A stretch of DNA of 64,000 nucleotides from Poriferisphaera corsica (GTDB taxonomy: Bacteria > Planctomycetota > Phycisphaerae > Phycisphaerales > Phycisphaeraceae), in NCBI RefSeq assembly GCF_007747445.1, contig NZ_CP036425.1, positions 2,402,175-2,466,174 on the forward strand. The letters run 5' to 3'. This document shows, piece after piece, positions 1 through 9,220 of this stretch. Position numbers and translations under genes: made by a program. Each line of letters opens with the position of its first letter. Position 1 is the stretch's first letter. The notes under the pieces are model-generated. The model made no database searches, was not told the origin of the DNA, and saw only the letters and a program-made list of their open reading frames with translations.

Positions 1-400
1 TAATCACACCACTAACGCGCATCTTCTTCAAACCATGATAATTTGGATACAGATCCCCCCCTCGTGGAGTCGTTAGCACAGGTACACCGCTTAATCGCCG
101 AAACAGATTCGCAGCATATCCATTCGGGTATGCATAGAATGACAAAACTACATCAAATCGATGACGGCGATGAGCCTTCAATAGCGGCCACACCAATACC
201 TCCGGCCACATATTCTGCTTCGGTGGCCTTAAGTACTGTATCACCTCATAACTAAACTCAGGCATCTCCCCCTTTGACTTCCCAGCCAACACCACAACCT
301 CATGTCCACGCTTCCCCAATTCAATCGCCAATAAATCTACATCTCGTTCCGCGCCACCTACCTCTGGATAAAAATTCGGTGTAAACAAGCATATCTTCAT
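1..400 (-). CDS. Glycosyltransferase family 4, N-terminal part
   Basis: Partial gene whose 3' end lies beyond the left edge; 133 codons are visible. It begins MKICLFTPNFYPEVGGAERD, the usual N-terminal Rossmann strand and glycine-rich loop of GT-B (GT4, WcaA/RfaB-like) glycosyltransferases. The stretches LAIELGKRGHEVVVLAG and VPVLTTPRGGDLYP are also typical of the acceptor-binding domain. These enzymes move a sugar from a nucleotide donor to cell-surface glycans or lipids in the cytoplasm. The start is the ATG at 398-400. The donor-binding C-terminal domain is not in the window, so the substrate cannot be guessed. Confidence 0.85.
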   Translation of the reverse strand, partial: MKICLFTPNFYPEVGGAERDVDLLAIELGKRGHEVVVLAGKSKGEMPEFSYEVIQYLRPPKQNMWPEVLVWPLLKAHRRHRFDVVLSFYAYPNGYAANLFRRLSGVPVLTTPRGGDLYPNYHGLKKMRVSGVI

Positions 401-532
401 ATGGAGCCTAACCCCCCTTTCTGTCATTAGGCTCATCCTATATTTACACTAATTTCTTCGCCCCGTGTTATTCACCTAGTCTCTTTCCCTCTCTTTCCAA
501 ACACACAAAGACTATATCGCTCTCCTACATTA

Positions 533-1522
533 TCAAACACCAACATCCACACCGTCATACACAGTCGCCATCTCCTTCACTAATCCTTTCACCTTCTCCA
601 CCAACTCACGCGGCTCAATCACTTTGCAATGCGGCCCCATCCCCATAACCCACCAAACAATCTCATCCAACCCATCCACCTCACATCTGAACTCCAATCC
701 GCCATCTTCCAAATACACCAACTCCTGCGTCTTGTGCCATCGTGTATCCGCTACAGTCTCCGCAAAACCCGCATCAAAACGCAAAACAACCTCATGCCTT
801 TTCTTCCCACGAATCATCCGCCACGCATTCCCCAAGTGCGTCGCCACCTCAAAATCTTTTGGCATCACAAATTTCTTGTCTAACTCTTGGATAGTTGCAA
901 ACCGTTGCAACTTCAAACATCTCACCTCACCGCGCCCACTATGCATCCCATACACGTACCAAGCCCGCTTCCCAAAATAAAGCGTATAAGGCTCAAACTC
1001 AAAAGCCCCCCCCTCACCGCCACCCACCGATTCGTACTCACACTCCAACACCACACGATCCACAATCGCATCCCTCACGCGCTCATACACATCCCTCACC
1101 TCTTCCCCCTCGCTACTCGCCGCCAGATGCACCCCAATATGCCTGTCCATCTCGCTCAGCTCTCGCCTTAGCTCATCACCCATCTGACTCTTCAGCTTCA
1201 TCACCGCCCGGCTTGCCGGCTCGATAAACGGAATCTGACCACCATCCGCAATATGGCTCAACAATGTACACACTGCCAACCCTTCCTCATACGTCAACTC
1301 AACCGGCGGCATGAAAAACGCATCGCTCACACGATACCCTCCACTCCCATGGTCAAAAAACACCGGTATCCCCGTCTCCTGCAACGTTTCAATATCACGG
1401 AAAATCGTCCGCTTCGCCACGCCATAACGCCCAGCCAACACATCCGCATTCACACCATCTTCCGCACGAATCATTGTCAGCTCACCCAATAAACGGTAGA
1501 TCTTCTTGTATTCTTTGCTCAT
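533..1522 (-). CDS. WYL-domain transcriptional regulator (YafY-like)
   Basis: About 329 residues. The first 60 form a DeoR/HTH_11-type winged helix, with the recognition segment RYGVAKRTIFRDIETL. A linker and a WYL domain follow (LYFGKRAWYVYGMHSGRGEVR, about residues 180-200), then a C-terminal WCX-like region (LRFDAGFAETVADTRWH). WYL proteins are ligand-responsive, usually repressing regulators, and often bind nucleic acid or nucleotides. An ATG at 1520-1522 and an in-frame TTG at 1526-1528 are both possible; GGGAG lies upstream of both and I prefer the ATG. No target gene is evident nearby. Confidence 0.85.
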   Translation of the reverse strand: MSKEYKKIYRLLGELTMIRAEDGVNADVLAGRYGVAKRTIFRDIETLQETGIPVFFDHGSGGYRVSDAFFMPPVELTYEEGLAVCTLLSHIADGGQIPFIEPASRAVMKLKSQMGDELRRELSEMDRHIGVHLAASSEGEEVRDVYERVRDAIVDRVVLECEYESVGGGEGGAFEFEPYTLYFGKRAWYVYGMHSGRGEVRCLKLQRFATIQELDKKFVMPKDFEVATHLGNAWRMIRGKKRHEVVLRFDAGFAETVADTRWHKTQELVYLEDGGLEFRCEVDGLDEIVWWVMGMGPHCKVIEPRELVEKVKGLVKEMATVYDGVDVGV

Positions 1523-1734
1523 CGCCAAATACTCCCATACTGAATACCCACATCATACCGCCACCTATATAAAACAAGAACTCCACTTTTCAGTAGAGCC
1601 CTTGTCTCCCCCACACCATCCAATCTCAACCCAATAGCCACTCAACACATTGGCCACAATCTCCCCATCTTCTCCAGCCACGTCCCCTTTGCACCCCGCA
1701 CTTGCTTACGCTTTCTCTACGTACTCCCAACAAC

Positions 1735-2085
1735 CTACGCCTTACCACCACCATCCGCGAATATCACTTCCAATACCTCTCGCCCATAATCTTCCGTCAC
1801 CAACACACGCCGCTTCCTCAAATCCGCATTCGGCAAAAGCTCGCCCAATTTCTCAATCACCGCTTCACCTGTCCCCGCCTCACACACCATCTCACCATCA
1901 TGCATCACCCGTAACGTTGCAAACTCATTCATCACCGCCAACTGGCGATTCATTTGGCTTGTCACCAATTCAATCCCATAATCACGCAGCACCTTATTCG
2001 CAATATCAACCCCGCTTCGGCTCGTCACCGAACGACTATTAAGTGTTACCATCACATCACTCCCTGATTTACGCATCAATACCAT
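1735..2085 (-). CDS. Conserved-looking hypothetical protein
   Basis: 116 residues with balanced, soluble composition and no signal peptide or membrane segment. I do not recognise a family. The start ATG at 2083-2085 has GAGG six bases upstream. An internal ATG at 2050-2052 is also preceded by GGGAG, so the N-terminus may be 11 residues shorter. The C-terminal third (RKRRVLVTEDYGREVLEVIF) looks like an alpha/beta domain. It lies 200 bp upstream of the WYL gene in the same direction, so the two could be co-transcribed. Confidence 0.55.
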   Translation of the reverse strand: MVLMRKSGSDVMVTLNSRSVTSRSGVDIANKVLRDYGIELVTSQMNRQLAVMNEFATLRVMHDGEMVCEAGTGEAVIEKLGELLPNADLRKRRVLVTEDYGREVLEVIFADGGGKA

Positions 2086-2665
2086 ATGCAGCCTCGCTGT
2101 AGATCCAAAATAATTACTTCAACTTACCCGTTCCCCATACACACACGGGCATCACACAAACAACACAAAACAAGCACAGTTGCATCCTAAGCAAATCATC
2201 ATGCTTACAAGAAGTAAACACAACAAATCTGCCGTAAGACATAACTGCCTCACACAACACACACCTTCATCAGCAACCAACAAATATGTACGTCAACATG
2301 AACCGTCGAATCATTTAAATGATTCTCACAGAAACAGATAGTGACACCACTCCCAGGCTTTGCAGCCATACTCCCTCGTGACCAACCAAACTATTAAACC
2401 AACCAAAACCAGCTAGAAAATGATTCGCAGCAACGCCGCGTTTTGTCATTCATTATTTTTTTCTACAGGCATTATAACAAGTGAAACCCATCTTGTAACC
2501 TTTAACTCGATCATTCCACAACTCTATTTTACCATACCTACACGATACCCCTATTTTTACAGCTTATTTACACATAATTATAGAATATTTAGCCTAACCT
2601 TCTGTTAGACTTATCAATCACACTCAAGACCACACCCCTCACAATCTCTTTTCTCCGCAAAAGCA
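2086..2665. other. Intergenic region between divergent genes
   Basis: 580 bp separating the divergent genes that start at 2085 (minus) and 2666 (plus). It is A/C-rich on the plus strand, then T-rich between about 2445 and 2600. It must contain both promoters, but I could not pick a convincing -35/-10 pair. A short open frame at 2420-2608 has no ribosome site and phage-like low quality, and is not believed. Confidence 0.5.
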
Positions 2666-3562
2666 ATGAAATACCTCAGCAGCCCTGACAGTTACATTAC
2701 CATGACCTCACCACATACAGACGAGCCAGCCACCATGATTCAATCCACATGCCACACACCCGCCATGTTCAATACCGCAAACATCAACAACCTCACCTCA
2801 CTTTGGCAAACCGCTGCCGCACCCTTCAACAAAGTCGAGCACACCCCGCACTTCTCCTATCTCTTCACCCCCAATTCAGATTGGCCCAACCGCCTGTGGC
2901 TCACCGTCGATTCATCTACACACCCCATCAAGCAATCACTCACCAAAATCAACCAAATCCTCCCCTCGATCCCTGCGCACATGACCATCTCCTTTTTCAA
3001 CCTCACCTCCGATCACACCCACGAGCAGGCTTTCCTCGATGCCAGCTTCACACGTCGTTCAACCCAAACCGCCATGGTTCAGCCACTCCACAACACACCT
3101 CAATTTCCTGCCCCCCACACCCACCGCAAACCACTCAACATCATCCGCGTCAACACACCCGCCCTCGCCCACCAATGGTCATCCATCTACCCGCACGCCT
3201 TCAAATACCAGATCCCTGAACACCTGCTCAGCCAAACCTATGATGACATCCAATACTACCTCGCCCTGCACGAAGACGCCCCCGTCGGCACAGCGGTTTT
3301 GCATATCACACACCATGCCAATACCGAAAGCAACGACGAAATAACCTACAAAATCGCAGGGATTCACTGTCTCGGCATCCATCCCGATCATCAACGCAAC
3401 GGCTTCGCGCGCCAACTCATGCACTTCCTCCTCAATCAGGCCATCTCCCAAAACGCCACACACGCCACCCTCCAAGCCTCAGACGTCGGCCTCCCTCTTT
3501 ACCAATCACTTCATTTCACCCCCCAGTTCACAATCCAAAACTATCAACGATCAACCCCATAA
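2666..3562 (+). CDS. GNAT-family N-acetyltransferase
   Basis: 298 residues. The C-terminal 150 form a GNAT fold: strand beta-4 then the acetyl-CoA pyrophosphate loop in GIHPDHQRNGFARQLM (Q/R-x-x-G-x-A form, about residues 235-250), followed by ATLQASDVGLPLYQSLHF, the usual end of the fold. The N-terminal half resembles a second, degenerate GNAT-like domain, as in two-domain GNATs. The substrate is unknown. The start is uncertain: the ATG at 2666 and the in-frame ATG at 2702 both lack a clear Shine-Dalgarno. Codons end very often in C, as for other plus-strand genes in C-rich segments of this window. Confidence 0.8.
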   Translation: MKYLSSPDSYITMTSPHTDEPATMIQSTCHTPAMFNTANINNLTSLWQTAAAPFNKVEHTPHFSYLFTPNSDWPNRLWLTVDSSTHPIKQSLTKINQILPSIPAHMTISFFNLTSDHTHEQAFLDASFTRRSTQTAMVQPLHNTPQFPAPHTHRKPLNIIRVNTPALAHQWSSIYPHAFKYQIPEHLLSQTYDDIQYYLALHEDAPVGTAVLHITHHANTESNDEITYKIAGIHCLGIHPDHQRNGFARQLMHFLLNQAISQNATHATLQASDVGLPLYQSLHFTPQFTIQNYQRSTP

Positions 3563-4232
3563 TCCCCTCCCCCCCATCATTTCACCCTCATCCCATTCTA
3601 TCCCCACCTCTACCGCCCCCCCCTCTCCCTCACCCCCCATCTCACATCCCCTCTATACGAGTGATTTCCAGCGAGCTACTTAATTAATAAACCCAGCGAA
3701 TCAGCCATTCACCTCCAAACGATTGACCACCTGTCCCATTCACAATCAGATCACATTGATTGGCATCACCCCATGACAGCAATCAAACATTCAAACATCC
3801 ATCTATCTAATCATTAGTTATGGCGTATCAACAACATGAGACATCAATAAGCCGTGCTCTGCGATCGCCACGCAATCCAATCAACTCGGACAAATCAACG
3901 ACTCTCACCAGCCACCCCTCATTCCCAGCAATTCAAACGCCAAATACATCTCATGCCGCGACAGAATTTGGAATTATTGATCCATCTCACCACCATTCGC
4001 CATGACCGATTCATCATCTTCAGTCAGCTTACGAGCGTACAAAACATTAACTCCATCCGTCGTATACATGGATACAGAATGCGCCGAGCAAATCGCATGC
4101 CACTTCACGATAAATTTCAAACGCGCGCACAATGCAAAACTACAAATCAATCCTCGCACACTTTGACCCCAACCCACACACAACCTGACAGCCAACATGT
4201 GAAACTCAAATCAACGCTCAACAGGTGCGCAC
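3563..4232. other. Long intergenic region, mostly without recognisable genes
   Basis: 670 bp between the acetyltransferase and the tRNA terminator. A pyrimidine-rich tract of long C-runs occupies 3565-3650. The only open frame that reads like protein is the minus-strand one at 3974-4198, listed separately. A TGCGCACAAA motif lies at 4226-4235, just before the tRNA terminator. I see no RNA gene or mobile-element end. Confidence 0.45.
3974..4198 (-). CDS. Possible small hypothetical protein
   Basis: 74 codons. The second half (about residues 28-74, ending in a run with TEDDESVMANGGEMDQ) has natural composition, while the first half is Cys/Leu-rich and unconvincing. A shorter start inside is possible. 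It lies downstream of tRNA-Pro and its terminator on the same strand. There is no recognised family and no clear ribosome site, so it may be spurious. Confidence 0.25.
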   Translation of the reverse strand: MLAVRLCVGWGQSVRGLICSFALCARLKFIVKWHAICSAHSVSMYTTDGVNVLYARKLTEDDESVMANGGEMDQ

Positions 4233-4264
4233 AAAAAAAGCCGCCCTTTCGTAAAGGCAGCTTC
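4233..4264 (-). terminator. Rho-independent terminator after tRNA-Pro
   Basis: Read on the minus strand, an imperfect stem (AAGCTGCCTTT / AAAGGGCGGCTT, loop ACG) is followed by a run of seven T. It starts about 14 bases after the tRNA 3' end, as expected for a single tRNA transcript. Confidence 0.8.
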
Positions 4265-4277
4265 TTAATCAAGTTAA

Positions 4278-4352
4278 TCGGGGTGAAAGGATTTGAACCT
4301 TCGACCTCACGCCCCCCAGACGTGCGCTCTAACCAAGCTGAGCTACACCCCG
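4278..4352 (-). tRNA. tRNA-Pro, anticodon GGG
   Basis: 75 nt including the discriminator A; CCA is not encoded. The minus strand folds into a complete cloverleaf: acceptor CGGGGTG/CACCCCG, D stem GCTC/GAGC with loop AGCTTGGTTA, anticodon stem CACGT/GCGTG with loop CTGGGGG (anticodon GGG, reading CCC and CCU), T stem GAAGG/CCTTT with loop TTCGAAT. The C1-G72 start of the acceptor is typical of bacterial tRNA-Pro. The gene stands alone, followed by its own terminator. Confidence 0.97.
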
Positions 4353-4477
4353 CTATCAACACGTTGAACCAATGGGCACACGAATATCGCGAAATCCATC
4401 GATTAAGTTAACAGTCTAGTGACCCCACTCACTTTCGGCAAGTCTCACCTAAATATCCACAAACCTCTGAATGACAA

Positions 4478-5308
4478 CTATTTAGCAGGTTTTACCCCGC
4501 GATAACACACTGCAATCCCAAACGTCATCGCCTTCTGTTTAATCCCCTCAAACCCCGCCTCGTTCATCATTCCCACCATCTGCTCTCGCCCGATGAATGT
4601 ATTCACACTCTTCGGTAAGTACTTGTAAGCACCACTCTTATCACGAGCAATCATCGCCGCCGTCCGCGGCATCACATGCCGAAAATAAAAGTTATAACCC
4701 ATTAAAAGCAAAGGGTTTGTCGGCAAACTGAACTCCAAAACAATCAACCTTCCCCCAGGCTTCAGTACACGACAAAACTCACCCATCGCCACCTTCGGCC
4801 GCGCAACGTTACGTATGCCGAATGCAATACTTACAACATCTACACTCTCATCTTCCGCCGGCAAACGCATCGCATCTCCCGCTTGATATGAGATGCGGTT
4901 CTGGTATTCGGTGCCCATACTTTTATGCCGAGCAACTTTCAGCATGTTTTCTGTAAAGTCTATGCCAATAACCTGTTGCGCGCCGCCGTCGATGAAGGCC
5001 ATCGACAAATCTCCCGTCCCGCACGCCACATCCATCACCACATCCCCCCGCAATGTCGCAGCCGTATCGACAAAACCCCCGAAATTATCACTAACCTCTT
5101 GTTCACACTGCTCTTGTGTGCGAAGGGTTGCCATCTTCACCGCCGCCCGACGCCATGCCTGATCTCGCCACATCGAGTGAACCCGATTATTGATGTCATA
5201 ACTCTCAGCAATTGCGCTGAACATCTGCTCAACCCGTATTGCCTTATCTTCAGCTTCATGCGGGTTTTGCGCTAAATCTCGATCTGTCCACGCCGGGTCT
5301 TTTTCCAT
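4478..5308 (-). CDS. menG: Demethylmenaquinone/ubiquinone-type C-methyltransferase
   Basis: 276 residues, class I SAM-dependent methyltransferase of the UbiE/MenG family (usual length 230-260). Family marks are the N-terminal MFSAIAESYDINNRVHS, SAM-binding motif I VMDVACGTGDLS (about residues 91-102), the acidic loop VIGIDFTENML, and the specific AFGIRNVARP and SGAYKYLPKSVNTF blocks. The enzyme methylates the ring of demethylmenaquinone in the last step of quinone synthesis at the membrane. An insert of about 20 residues between the first helix and motif I makes it slightly long. No other quinone gene lies nearby. MenG versus UbiE use follows from the quinone type of the organism. Confidence 0.92.
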   Translation of the reverse strand: MEKDPAWTDRDLAQNPHEAEDKAIRVEQMFSAIAESYDINNRVHSMWRDQAWRRAAVKMATLRTQEQCEQEVSDNFGGFVDTAATLRGDVVMDVACGTGDLSMAFIDGGAQQVIGIDFTENMLKVARHKSMGTEYQNRISYQAGDAMRLPAEDESVDVVSIAFGIRNVARPKVAMGEFCRVLKPGGRLIVLEFSLPTNPLLLMGYNFYFRHVMPRTAAMIARDKSGAYKYLPKSVNTFIGREQMVGMMNEAGFEGIKQKAMTFGIAVCYRGVKPAK

Positions 5309-5724
5309 CGATTACCTATTCCCTGCAGCGTCCGTTGGTGTGAAATCAACAACACAAAACATCTCAAACATTTTAGCATCTACCGCAAATTCCTGCACTT
5401 ACGTTCTTTCTTAACATTCTAATCGTTGATTAGAAGGCATATCGTGACACCCCTAATAAAAGTAAAATCTTTTGGGTAAGGATTTGGCATTTTCAACAAG
5501 CAATCCAATGTAAACATACACATCATGCTGTCACAAAAATCGAGACATAAGTGAGCTGAAAGTCGATTCGCACTATAAATATAGAGGTATCTAGACCATA
5601 CTTCGTGGTTATTTTCGGTGTTAATCTATGCTGCAAACAACAGCAGATTTATATGGGAAGTGTTTGTTGAAGTAGCAACGTAACAGTTTAATAGTCAACG
5701 CGACGGGTATTTGCGAAAAATTCC
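5309..5724. other. Intergenic region upstream of menG with a perfect inverted repeat
   Basis: 416 bp between the menG start and the end of the M48 protease gene, both on the minus strand. It contains TTCTAATC-gtt-GATTAGAA at 5417-5435. This 8-bp dyad has no T-run, so it fits an operator better than a terminator. The rest is A/T-rich and probably holds the menG promoter. Confidence 0.5.
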
Positions 5725-6606
5725 CTATTTTTTGGCAGGTAACTTCGCGTCGGGAAGTTTCGCGAGTTCATTCAGAACGCTGATTTGATAATTCTTTTGA
5801 GCATAGATGTATCGGCCGGGCGTATCGTAGTCTGGATAGTCCTTCCTAATGTAACCCGTCAGTTCTTTGATTCGCGTATTGGGGATGGGGTGGGTTTGTA
5901 GAAATTCAATCCCCATACCCGCAGCGGCTTCTCGTCTTAGAATTTCCATCACTTGAACCTGAGCGTACGGGTTATAGCCGATGCGGGTCATGTACCGGAG
6001 ACCGAGACGGTCAGCTTCGAGTTCGTGGCCACGTGAGAAGGCGAGAACCGTGAGATTGCCACCAACACCGACGCCAACCCCCATCCATTCCAAGGTTTGG
6101 TCATCATTAACACCGCCCGCGACACCGAGACCGATGGCGGCGCCTGTGACGAGTAGATGCTGAAAAAGACGGTCATTTAAGTGACGTGCTGTAACATGCC
6201 CGATCTCGTGACCAAGGATTCCGGCAAGCTGAGCTTCGTTGGTGAGTTGCTGAAGCATGCCGCGGGTGACAAAGACTTTGCCGCCGGGAAGGGCGAACGC
6301 ATTGACGATATTGTCGTTGACCACGAAAAATTCCCATGGAAGCTCTGGCTCTTCGCTGACTGCTGCGAGGCGATTGCCGAGATCGGTCACATAGGTGCGG
6401 ATTTCATCGGAAGGAATTTCACCGCCAAGCTGCTTGACGAGTTTAGGGGCCTCAGTCGCACCGATGTCGCGTTCTTCTTGGGGTGAAAGGACATTAGGCT
6501 GAGAGCGGCCGGTTGCTTTGTTGGTTGAGCAAGCTGCGAGTGTGAAAAATAAAAGCAGGCATACTAATAAGGGGACGATTGATTTGAAAAAAACTGATTG
6601 AATCAT
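5725..6606 (-). CDS. M48-family zinc metalloprotease lipoprotein (BepA-like)
   Basis: 293 residues. It has a lipoprotein signal with lipobox LAAC (Cys about residue 26) and then a peptidase M48 domain. The zinc site HEIGH is at about 133-137, with the third ligand Glu in GHELEAD at about 197. RPGGKVFVTRG-like sequence (ALPGGKVFVTRGML) precedes the active site, and THPIPNTRI is the conserved C-terminal block. Periplasmic M48 lipoproteins degrade or help assemble outer-membrane proteins. Unlike E. coli BepA, the C-terminal TPR domain is missing, so it is closer to the short LoiP/YcaL form. It stands alone on the minus strand. Confidence 0.9.
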   Translation of the reverse strand: MIQSVFFKSIVPLLVCLLLFFTLAACSTNKATGRSQPNVLSPQEERDIGATEAPKLVKQLGGEIPSDEIRTYVTDLGNRLAAVSEEPELPWEFFVVNDNIVNAFALPGGKVFVTRGMLQQLTNEAQLAGILGHEIGHVTARHLNDRLFQHLLVTGAAIGLGVAGGVNDDQTLEWMGVGVGVGGNLTVLAFSRGHELEADRLGLRYMTRIGYNPYAQVQVMEILRREAAAGMGIEFLQTHPIPNTRIKELTGYIRKDYPDYDTPGRYIYAQKNYQISVLNELAKLPDAKLPAKK

Positions 6607-7142
6607 GAATGACGACTCCGAAGCTGGATGGTGCCCTGCTCTGCTGTGATATGTGATCGTACATGTCTGTTTTACTACATCATTTTTACTGAAGTGAACG
6701 GTAGAACAAGTGGCGGATTACGAGCAGTCGAGGGTAAAAATGGCGGATCAGATTGGGCGTAAAAGTGTGGGTTTTATTTCCGGATTACAAAATCACAAGT
6801 CATGATTTTTTATCGGTTTAGGGAAATATTGAGGCGAGTATGTTATGGGATATGTCCAGAAAGATTATTGGACGTGAAATGGTAGGTGGATTGCGTATAA
6901 CAAGGCGGTTTTAGGGCAATTTGAGGGGGGTTTAATATATATCCGGACGTGGAGAGCGGGAGGGAAGATGGCAGTGGAGAAAAAGTGCGGATTTGATCGA
7001 TGAATATGGTGTCAGCAATGACGCCTCTCTGACCAAAGGAATGGTCACTAACAATTTGGAAAGCGGAATTAAACAAGGACGTTTGCATTCGCTCAGGAAT
7101 CGGCCGCAAGGCTTAGGATTCACAGATCTGGAGTGAGTACCT
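6607..7142. other. Intergenic region upstream of the B12-fold gene
   Basis: 536 bp between divergent genes (protease minus, B12-fold protein plus). The sequence is G/A-rich on the plus strand. A ribosome site GGAGTGAG lies just before the ATG at 7143. Minus-strand open frames at 6843-7159 overlap that start, have poor composition and were not accepted. No RNA structure was recognised. Confidence 0.5.
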
Positions 7143-7856
7143 ATGGCGAACCGTCGCAATGTCCTTCAAGAACGTTTTTTCAACGCACTGATTAGTGGTG
7201 ACCGCACCGAAGCAAGAAGTATTGTGAGTGAAGCACTGGACGCTGAATGCTCAGCGGAAGTGATTTTGTCACACCTGTTCTGGCCTACCGTTGAGATGGT
7301 CCAGAATCTACACCGCAATGATCAGATCACGAACCTGTCTTACCACTATGCAACACGCCTACTTCGCGGTTTAGTGGATCAGATGCAGCTTCGTCTGGAA
7401 ATGAAAGCATCACGCGGCGAGATTATCTTGCTGACGTGTGGTGAGGAAGAGTCAGAAGAATTAGCGGCGCAGATGGCGTCGGATCTTCTGGAAGCGGATG
7501 GCTACACAGTATTCTTCTGTGGTGGCGGAATCGCAAACGATGAATTGGTTGAGCAGTTGGGAACGGTTCAGGCAGACAAGCTGCTTGTGTTCGGTGCCAT
7601 GCCGGCAACGGTTCCTCAGACGCGTCTGCTGATCGACCGGTTACACGAAATTGGTGTCTGCCCGAATGTCCAGATTATTGTTGGCGGCGGTGTGTTTAAC
7701 CGTGCTGACGGATTGGCTGAAGAAATTGGTGCTGATCTTTGGGCGAAGACGCCAAGCGAGTTGGTCCAAGTGATGAACGACAAGCCAGCACGCCGCATGA
7801 CAGACGACCAACGTACGGTTGGCCGCAAGCGTCGCCCGGGTATGGCAGCCGCCTGA
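7143..7856 (+). CDS. B12-binding-fold protein lacking the cobalt-ligand histidine
   Basis: 237 residues. Residues 1-90 are helical, like the cap (B12-binding_2) module of methionine synthase and CarH-type proteins. Residues 92-215 are a Rossmann-like B12-binding domain with the late VGGGVFNRADGLAEEIGADLWA signature (about 180-200). At the position of the usual DxHxxG loop the sequence reads CGEEESEE (about 99-106), so the lower cobalt ligand His is absent. The domain may bind cobalamin base-off without His, bind another ligand, or act only as a structural sensor. The ribosome site GGAGTGAG supports the start. The basic tail RTVGRKRRPG could bind nucleic acid. Confidence 0.7.
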   Translation: MANRRNVLQERFFNALISGDRTEARSIVSEALDAECSAEVILSHLFWPTVEMVQNLHRNDQITNLSYHYATRLLRGLVDQMQLRLEMKASRGEIILLTCGEEESEELAAQMASDLLEADGYTVFFCGGGIANDELVEQLGTVQADKLLVFGAMPATVPQTRLLIDRLHEIGVCPNVQIIVGGGVFNRADGLAEEIGADLWAKTPSELVQVMNDKPARRMTDDQRTVGRKRRPGMAAA

Positions 7857-8031
7857 AGGGCATAGCCCATCTCCCCCCACCCCCTTTTCCCCCTTGCCTC
7901 TTTTCTATTACTTCCATCCGGAAGCTGGCAACACGGCGAAATAGGTTTTGGGTTGAAGTTCGCAAGACTTCAAATAGGCTGGATGGGATAACAAAACGAA
8001 ATACAAGGGGCTGGGATAAATCCAGATCAAG

Positions 8032-8065
8032 CAAACGTCGCATCCATGATGCGGCGTTTGTTTTT
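8032..8065 (+). terminator. Rho-independent terminator
   Basis: CAAACGTCGCATC - cat - GATGCGGCGTTTG followed by TTTTT on the plus strand: a 13-bp stem with one wobble. It lies 176 bases after the B12-fold gene and just before the end of the convergent kinase gene. Confidence 0.85.
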
Positions 8066-8093
8066 ATAGACCATTACGAGGAAATACTGTTTT

Positions 8094-9101
8094 TTAAGAG
8101 GCAATTGGCGTGATGATGGTTTCTTCTACGAGCGATTGAACTTGGGATAGATCATACTCGGCAACGCCGATCTGGGCAGCGTTTGCAGTGGCGATCGCGA
8201 GAGCTGATCGCAGGAGTTGATCTGCGGGGAGGTTTCGCATCTGGGCATCGATAAGGCCTGCGAGCATCGTGTCGCCGCAACCGACGGTGTTGATAATCTG
8301 ATCGGGATTGATATCGACGTGACCTTTATAGGCATTGCCTTGTGGGTCGATGAGGATGGCGCCATCTGAGCCGAGGGTGACAACAACCCACTCGACACGT
8401 GTGGCGAGAAGACGGGCAGCATTCAGTATTTCATCAAAGGTATTGAATGAGGGAAGATTAAGCAGGTCGGCGAGTTCCTGTTGGTTGGGCTTGGCCATGT
8501 AACAGATTTTTTGAGCGGGTTGGGATGGAGAAGATTGGGACGAATCGATATTCAGGATATGCCGAAGGGCGTGGCCGTCGATGTCGAGGATGACACGAGA
8601 GCCTGCGGAGAAGGCGATGTTGACGAGCGTATAGAAATCGGCGAGATCAATACCTTCTGGGAGGGAGCCAGAAAAAACGAGGATGGATTCGGGCCGCGCG
8701 AGAAGGCCGATTTTTGTGGTGATGCGCCCGAGATTGTGGGAATTAATGGTGTAGCCTTCGGTGCGGATGTGGGTGTCGGAATTATTGGCGGTATCGATGA
8801 TGGTGATATTTTCGCGTGTGGAGCCGGGAACTGTGAGAAGTTGGTTCCTGATAGAGCCGGGCTCGGCATCCCGAAGCGACTGTTCAAATTCATCGGCATG
8901 CTGCTGGCCGACAAAGCCAGTTGCGACACTCATCCAGCCGAGCCGCGCAAGGGTTCGGGAGACGTTGATGCCCTTACCGGCGGGGTAACGTAGAAGTTGG
9001 GTCGCCCGCGTGTGCGAGCCGACGGTGAAATTGTCGGCTTGAAGAACACGATCGCTGGCTGTATTCAGCGTGACGGTGATAATGGAAAGGCTTTTGCTCA
9101 T
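8094..9101 (-). CDS. PfkB-family sugar kinase, 1-phosphofructokinase-like
   Basis: 335 residues, ribokinase/PfkB fold of the FruK/LacC type, which opens with a TVTLNTASDRVL block. AGKGINVSRTLARLG (41-55) is the sugar-binding segment, SGSLPEG (144-150) and KPN (204-206) are family blocks, and TVGCGDTMLAG (272-282) is the anion-hole/catalytic loop with Asp 277 as base; the usual GAGD reads GCGD. It phosphorylates a phosphorylated hexose (fructose-1-P or tagatose-6-P) with ATP. No PTS gene is adjacent, so the substrate is open. An insert around 184-198 is rich in Ser/Gln. Confidence 0.88.
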   Translation of the reverse strand: MSKSLSIITVTLNTASDRVLQADNFTVGSHTRATQLLRYPAGKGINVSRTLARLGWMSVATGFVGQQHADEFEQSLRDAEPGSIRNQLLTVPGSTRENITIIDTANNSDTHIRTEGYTINSHNLGRITTKIGLLARPESILVFSGSLPEGIDLADFYTLVNIAFSAGSRVILDIDGHALRHILNIDSSQSSPSQPAQKICYMAKPNQQELADLLNLPSFNTFDEILNAARLLATRVEWVVVTLGSDGAILIDPQGNAYKGHVDINPDQIINTVGCGDTMLAGLIDAQMRNLPADQLLRSALAIATANAAQIGVAEYDLSQVQSLVEETIITPIAS

Positions 9102-9220
9102 TGAAAGATGATTTTATCACACCTTGGCAAAATATGCGGGTTAAGTGGGATTAAGCAGGGTATCCCTGATAACCGATATAAGTGATAGCGTTTAACTTTG
9201 ATCATGATCAGGGGTATGCC

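Noticed and set aside
3854-4411. 185-codon plus-strand open frame across the tRNA
   Set aside because: It runs through tRNA-Pro and its terminator in antisense and has no plausible protein composition.
9182-9220. Longer start for the PilZ protein at GTG 9182
   Set aside because: The ATG at 9221 has a better ribosome site and the extra residues are not part of the PilZ domain.
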